Shown here: in pieces, positions 22,570 through 23,867 of the stretch
Numbering within the stretch: the first letter of the stretch is position 1
Layout of the letters: each line of letters opens with the position of its first letter
Origin: Bacteroidetes bacterium UBA1952
GTDB taxonomy: Bacteria > Bacteroidota > Bacteroidia > Chitinophagales > Chitinophagaceae
Length of the DNA: 23,867 bases
Assembly (NCBI GenBank): GCA_002336725.1
Contig: DDEO01000044.1
Span: 1-23,867 of the forward strand
Direction: 5' to 3'
Program-made: the position numbers and the translations under genes
The notes under the pieces: generated by a model
Seen by the model: the letters and a program-made list of their open reading frames with translations, nothing else
Database searches by the model: none
What the model was told of the DNA's origin: nothing

Positions 22570-23658
22570 ATGCGCCCGTTTCAGTTGCTCATTCCGGCAT
22601 TCTTATTTCTGGGTGGCTGCCTGCCCGCCCGCTATGTGGTTTATAACTACGCCGACATCACGGATTACCGGAAATTTCCGGAAAGAAAACTCACCCCCGA
22701 CGCACAGCCTTTTAAGTTTACGCCTGCCGCAAAACCCTTGCAGCCCAGAGAATTTGCGATTGATGGAAAGGAATACGACTTTGAACGGTATCTCCAAAAG
22801 AACAAAACGGTTGCCTTTCTGATTATCCGCAACGATACGCTGCTGTATGAGAAATACTTCTCCGGCTACCGGGCCGATTCGCGCGTGGCTTCTTTCTCCA
22901 TGGCCAAATCCTTTACCTCGCTGCTCATTGGCGCGGCTATCGAAGACGGGCTGATCCGGAGCGTAGATGATCCGGTAACGGATTATCTTCCGGAAATGGC
23001 GAAAGCCGGTTTTGAAAAAGTAACCCTTCGCCACCTGCTGCAAATGACTTCGGGGCTGAAGTTCAACGAAAGCTATTACAGTCCTGCCGCCGATGCTGCT
23101 GCCTTCTACTATGGCCGCCACCTGCGCCAACGCACACAGGCGCTGCGGCTTTCCGGAAAACCGGGTACGGCCTTCGACTATACAAGCGGCTCTACACAGC
23201 TGCTGGGGGCGATTCTGGACCGCGTTTTAAAGGGCAAAACCATTACGCAGTATTTCCAGGAAAAAATCTGGTCGCCGCTGCGTATGCAATATCCCGCCGG
23301 CTGGAGCATCGATCAGGAGAAAGACGGTATCGAGAAAACGTTTTGCTGCGTGAATGCCACGGCCCTTGATTTTGCCAAAGTAGGCAAGCTGATGAATGAA
23401 AAAGGCCGCTTCAACGGTGCGCCTGTGATTCCGGAAAGCTGGATTCAGGAATCTACCACGCCCGATACTACGGATGGCGGTGTGCGGTTTTATAAATATC
23501 AATGGTGGCTGGCCCCGCACGCCGCTTATGCCAATGGCTATCTGGGCCAGTTGCTCTACTCTTTTCCGGAAAAAAACCTCCTCATCCTGCGGCTTGGCAA
23601 GGCCGAAGGCAAAGCGCCGTGGGAACGGATTATCCAAAGCCTGGCAGCATCGTTATGA
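22570..23658 (+). CDS. Lipoprotein serine hydrolase, class C beta-lactamase / DD-peptidase family
   Basis: The protein has 362 residues. I chose ATG 22570 because TTG 22561 only adds MHI. The N-terminus MRPFQLLIPAFLFLGGC ends in a lipobox, with C17 as the likely lipidated residue, so the enzyme should be anchored in the envelope. The beta-lactamase-like fold (PF00144 type) is shown by the catalytic S110-x-x-K113 in SFSMAKSFTSLLIGAAIEDG, RHLLQMTSGLKF, and the Y204-T-S motif in FDYTSGSTQLLGAIL. The third motif is probably YANGYLGQ, where the usual HxG is replaced by YLG. Such proteins may act as esterases, DD-peptidases or amidases; antibiotic resistance should not be assumed. It carries five TTCCGGAA palindromes, the densest set in one gene here, read as FPE, PE and SGK. 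Confidence 0.88.
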   Translation: MRPFQLLIPAFLFLGGCLPARYVVYNYADITDYRKFPERKLTPDAQPFKFTPAAKPLQPREFAIDGKEYDFERYLQKNKTVAFLIIRNDTLLYEKYFSGYRADSRVASFSMAKSFTSLLIGAAIEDGLIRSVDDPVTDYLPEMAKAGFEKVTLRHLLQMTSGLKFNESYYSPAADAAAFYYGRHLRQRTQALRLSGKPGTAFDYTSGSTQLLGAILDRVLKGKTITQYFQEKIWSPLRMQYPAGWSIDQEKDGIEKTFCCVNATALDFAKVGKLMNEKGRFNGAPVIPESWIQESTTPDTTDGGVRFYKYQWWLAPHAAYANGYLGQLLYSFPEKNLLILRLGKAEGKAPWERIIQSLAASL

Positions 23659-23755
23659 GGAATCAGCGGGTCGGGGAAACCGTTGCGTAAGAGCTTTTTT
23701 CCGGAACTTAAAGTGCTTAGAAGGGGTGTATGACCCATTGCACAGACGGAGCATC

Positions 23756-23790
23756 AGCCGCTTACCGGGCTGAGATAGCAGCGGCTTTTT
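23756..23790 (+). terminator. Candidate Rho-independent terminator downstream of the serine hydrolase gene
   Basis: AGCCGCT (23756-23762) pairs with AGCGGCT (23780-23786) across a 17-base loop, and a run of T follows (23786-23790). It lies about 100 bases after the stop codon. The loop is long, so efficiency is uncertain. Confidence 0.6.
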
Positions 23791-23867
23791 CTCTGCGCCG
23801 CTGCGTCTCTGCGAGATTTTGCCGTTAGCTATTTCAAATCGCTAAGTAGGTTGTCAGAATTAGTTTA

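Larger units (their letters stand above)
180..23706. repeat. Dispersed palindrome TTCCGGAA (mostly TTTCCGGAAA), 29 copies
   Basis: Core starts, read by eye: 180, 644, 1394, 2497, 3686, 4436, 4535, 4628, 4649, 5521, 6634, 6913, 7282, 7966, 8761, 8815, 11213, 14390, 14415, 15437, 18526, 19586, 21671, 22676, 22988, 23151, 23429, 23564 and 23699. Twenty-one of these are the full ten-base TTTCCGGAAA. Five lie outside genes (644, 5521, 14390, 19586, 23699). In genes the motif is read in all three frames (FPE, SGN/SGK, FRK), so protein sequence does not explain it. Chance expectation for an 8-mer in this window is about 0.35. Confidence 0.9.

Overview
The window comes from a Bacteroidota chromosome of roughly 50-55% G+C by eye. 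Four things support this: a C-terminal type IX secretion (T9SS) sorting domain with the YPNP motif, a DUF5686 outer-membrane protein, a PorE-like TPR/PD40/CRD/OmpA protein, and several promoters that fit the Bacteroidota -7 element TAnnTTTG. The gene mix would suit Saprospiria or Chitinophagia, but the sequence alone does not fix the class. I see no rRNA, tRNA, CRISPR array, insertion sequence or prophage.

Layout. The left edge holds the N-terminal third of an M3-family oligoendopeptidase (minus strand). Divergent from it is the PorE-like envelope protein, then a small secreted monothiol thioredoxin-like protein. A convergent gap with three 13-bp palindromes on a 32-bp period separates these from a stand-alone hscA-type Hsp70 (minus). 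From the hscA promoter region a 5.1-kb gene runs rightwards. It encodes a 1699-residue surface fibre built of Hep/Hag-like head repeats and ending in a Peptidase_S74 self-cleaving chaperone domain and a coiled coil. A small T9SS-sorted protein follows it in a probable operon. Convergent to this pair is a two-component system: a TPR sensor histidine kinase (His_kinase/LytS type) overlapping a LytTR response regulator.

Next come a YkgJ-type cysteine-cluster protein (minus) and, divergently, DUF5686, an MFS exporter, a repeat-bearing 390-bp gap, purL (small-subunit type), a strong terminator, an unknown two-helix membrane protein and a lipoprotein serine hydrolase of the class C beta-lactamase family.

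Working together. Most of the left and middle of the window concerns the cell envelope and surface: PorE-like protein, secreted thioredoxin-like protein, self-trimming fibre, T9SS cargo and DUF5686. The fibre operon has a 14-bp direct repeat with a 21-bp period just upstream of its promoter. This is the geometry of LytTR binding sites, and a LytTR regulator lies immediately beyond the operon, so local control is a testable guess. purL, hscA and the M3 peptidase are housekeeping functions.

The strongest unexplained signal is the palindrome TTCCGGAA, usually extended to TTTCCGGAAA. I count 29 copies in 23.9 kb where about 0.35 would be expected by chance. It occurs in genes on both strands, in all three reading frames and in intergenic DNA.
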